Positions 63,090 through 64,000 of a DNA stretch of 64,000 bases are shown piece by piece (the stretch's first letter is position 1; the number at the start of each line of letters is the position of its first letter). The stretch covers positions 186,001 to 250,000 of the forward strand of contig JADLSH010000164.1 in the NCBI GenBank assembly GCA_016169945.1, written 5' to 3'. This DNA is from Trachythela sp. YZ-2020. Lineage: Eukaryota; Cnidaria; Anthozoa; Malacalcyonacea; Clavulariidae. Below the pieces are notes generated by a model, which saw only the letters and a program-made list of their open reading frames with translations, did no database searches and had not been told where the DNA came from. Made by a program: the position numbers and the translations under genes.

Positions 63090-63967
63090 ATATGGCAAGC
63101 ATTTGTTTTGGTGAATCGGGCAATTTGATATATTGGCTGCTGACGAGGCAGGATTTTCCCGTATTGCCCACGGACAATACGGTATTTTTATTGCCCTACG
63201 AAGCTGCGACGAGAACCGAGTTTCAAACAAAAAAATGTCTAAAAGTCTTTCAAAATATTCTAAACGAAGAAAAATAAACCTAAAAGACAGAAAAGGGGTG
63301 ACTGTTGTGGTTAGGTTTTTGTTGGCGTAAGTCGACTCCCGTCAAAATACAAGGTAAATTTCACAATGTTTTTACTATTATTATATTAAAAACAGTCAAG
63401 AATATTTTGTGTTTTGAACATGCGAAGAGCTGAAAATTTTATTTGCGGATGGCCAGTAGGAATTAGACACCATCTGAAAGAAAAATACAATTAAAGTAGC
63501 CACAGATTTAAAGGTTCTTTTCGAAAATTTCTTTTTTTGTTAGTCAAAAAAAGATATGAATATAAAATGAAGCGGACTAAAAACATACTTGTCGAATGTC
63601 GGTGCTGTTTATTTATTCATATATTTTGTTTTCAGATTTGTTGTCTTTGATTAAATAACTAAATACCTCTTCATTTTCTTGAAATACTTTCCAAAACTCT
63701 GTTAATAGATTTCAGTTTACAATTGACATTTTGCAAATGTTTCGGACTTTGTACTTTGCCCTCGCGTGACCATGTTTTTCATTTTTTACAAACGTACAAT
63801 GCCATATAATAAAATACTTACTGACCTCAACCGTTCGGGCAGTACGGGAAAATATCAAACCTCGGTCTTGCTGTATTGACCGAGCGATAGCGAGGTCAAT
63901 ACAGCAAGACCTTGGCTTGATATTTCCCGTACTGCCCTCAATCTCAGTCAGTAAGTTATTATTATTA
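63090..63967 (-). repeat. Hairpin-headed repeat unit, inverted copy
   Basis: Reverse complement of the units at 36.2-38.7 kb and closest to unit 3: starting from its hairpin (63967-63800) it passes TTATTATATGGCA, AAGTACAAAGTCCGAAACAT, GTCGAATGTCGGTGCTG (inverse) and ends with the GTATTGxCCGTGGGCAATAC palindrome near 63160-63183 and the TTGCCATATAATAA edge near 63090. Not coding. Confidence 0.75.
63800..63967. repeat. 168-bp hairpin H7
   Basis: TGCCATATAATAAAATACTTACTGACC and the inverse; tip GACCGAGCGATAGCGAGGTC at about 63877-63896, identical to H1 and H2. CGAG faces CGAG at the tip; the outer block has partly diverged (CCTCAACCGTTCGGGCAG / CTGCCCTCAATCTCAG). Confidence 0.8.
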
Positions 63968-64000
63968 AAGTTCAGTGCTCTCACAAAAAGTTACAATTAA

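Noticed and set aside
1..64000. CRISPR-like arrays
   Set aside because: The regular repeats found (13, 18 and 21 bp) have no spacers, and the sequence is clearly a eukaryotic genome with introns and transposons.

Overview
This is a repeat-packed, AT-rich window of a eukaryotic animal genome. The transposon mix (CR1/L2-like LINEs, BEL/Pao and Ty3/gypsy remnants, hAT, mariner, TTAA-type and P-type DNA transposons, tRNA-derived SINEs, KIAA1958/Crypton-like recombinase ORFs) and the spliced genes fit a marine invertebrate. A cnidarian, probably an anthozoan, is my inference from the style of the repeats; no sequence here names a species. No bacterial gene, rRNA or free-standing tRNA gene was seen.

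Host-gene content is small and split by introns. Gene A (minus strand) has a first coding exon at 6204-6387 and a zinc-ribbon exon at 1746-1865 in matching phase, and it probably continues off the left edge. Gene C (minus, 20516-23125) joins two exons in frame into a 521-residue protein with about ten membrane segments. Gene B (minus) has its last three coding exons at 62671-62760, 61515-61684 and 60076-60238, joined by good splice sites, and it continues off the right edge. A possible membrane-protein exon lies at 26612-27217. I could not name any of these proteins.

Layout: 0-9.5 kb is gene A plus hAT MITEs; 9.5-11.2 kb is a broken BEL/Pao element; 12.4-16.6 kb is a near full-length LINE with a 2A-like motif, split by a SINE and by a hAT MITE; 18.1-20.2 kb is a TTAA-flanked transposon with a nested MITE; 20.5-23.1 kb is gene C; 23.8-26.6 kb is a LINE bordered by a stack of mariner deletion derivatives; 27.7-31.4 kb holds a minisatellite split by a hAT element and a 1.9-kb terminal-repeat element that carries a LINE 3' fragment; 33-36 kb is LINE debris; 36.2-38.7 kb is an array of repeat units headed by long hairpins, with an inverted copy at 63-64 kb; 38.7-40.6 kb is a collapsed gypsy element; 42-47.3 kb holds a P-like MITE and two LINEs; 49.1-52.9 kb holds two hairpin-flanked KIAA1958/Crypton-like elements; 53.1-56.5 kb is a P-superfamily transposon with a split THAP exon; 57-64 kb holds MITEs and gene B.

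The most interesting signals are (1) two independent copies of a 'hairpin - recombinase N-domain ORF - hairpin' module; (2) six long hairpins with different sequences but the same design, carrying CGAG in both arms where the arms cannot Watson-Crick pair; and (3) a 3355-bp P-type transposon with an exact 8-bp target duplication and a THAP finger assembled over a GC-AG intron. All coordinates and splice calls were read by eye without alignment software.
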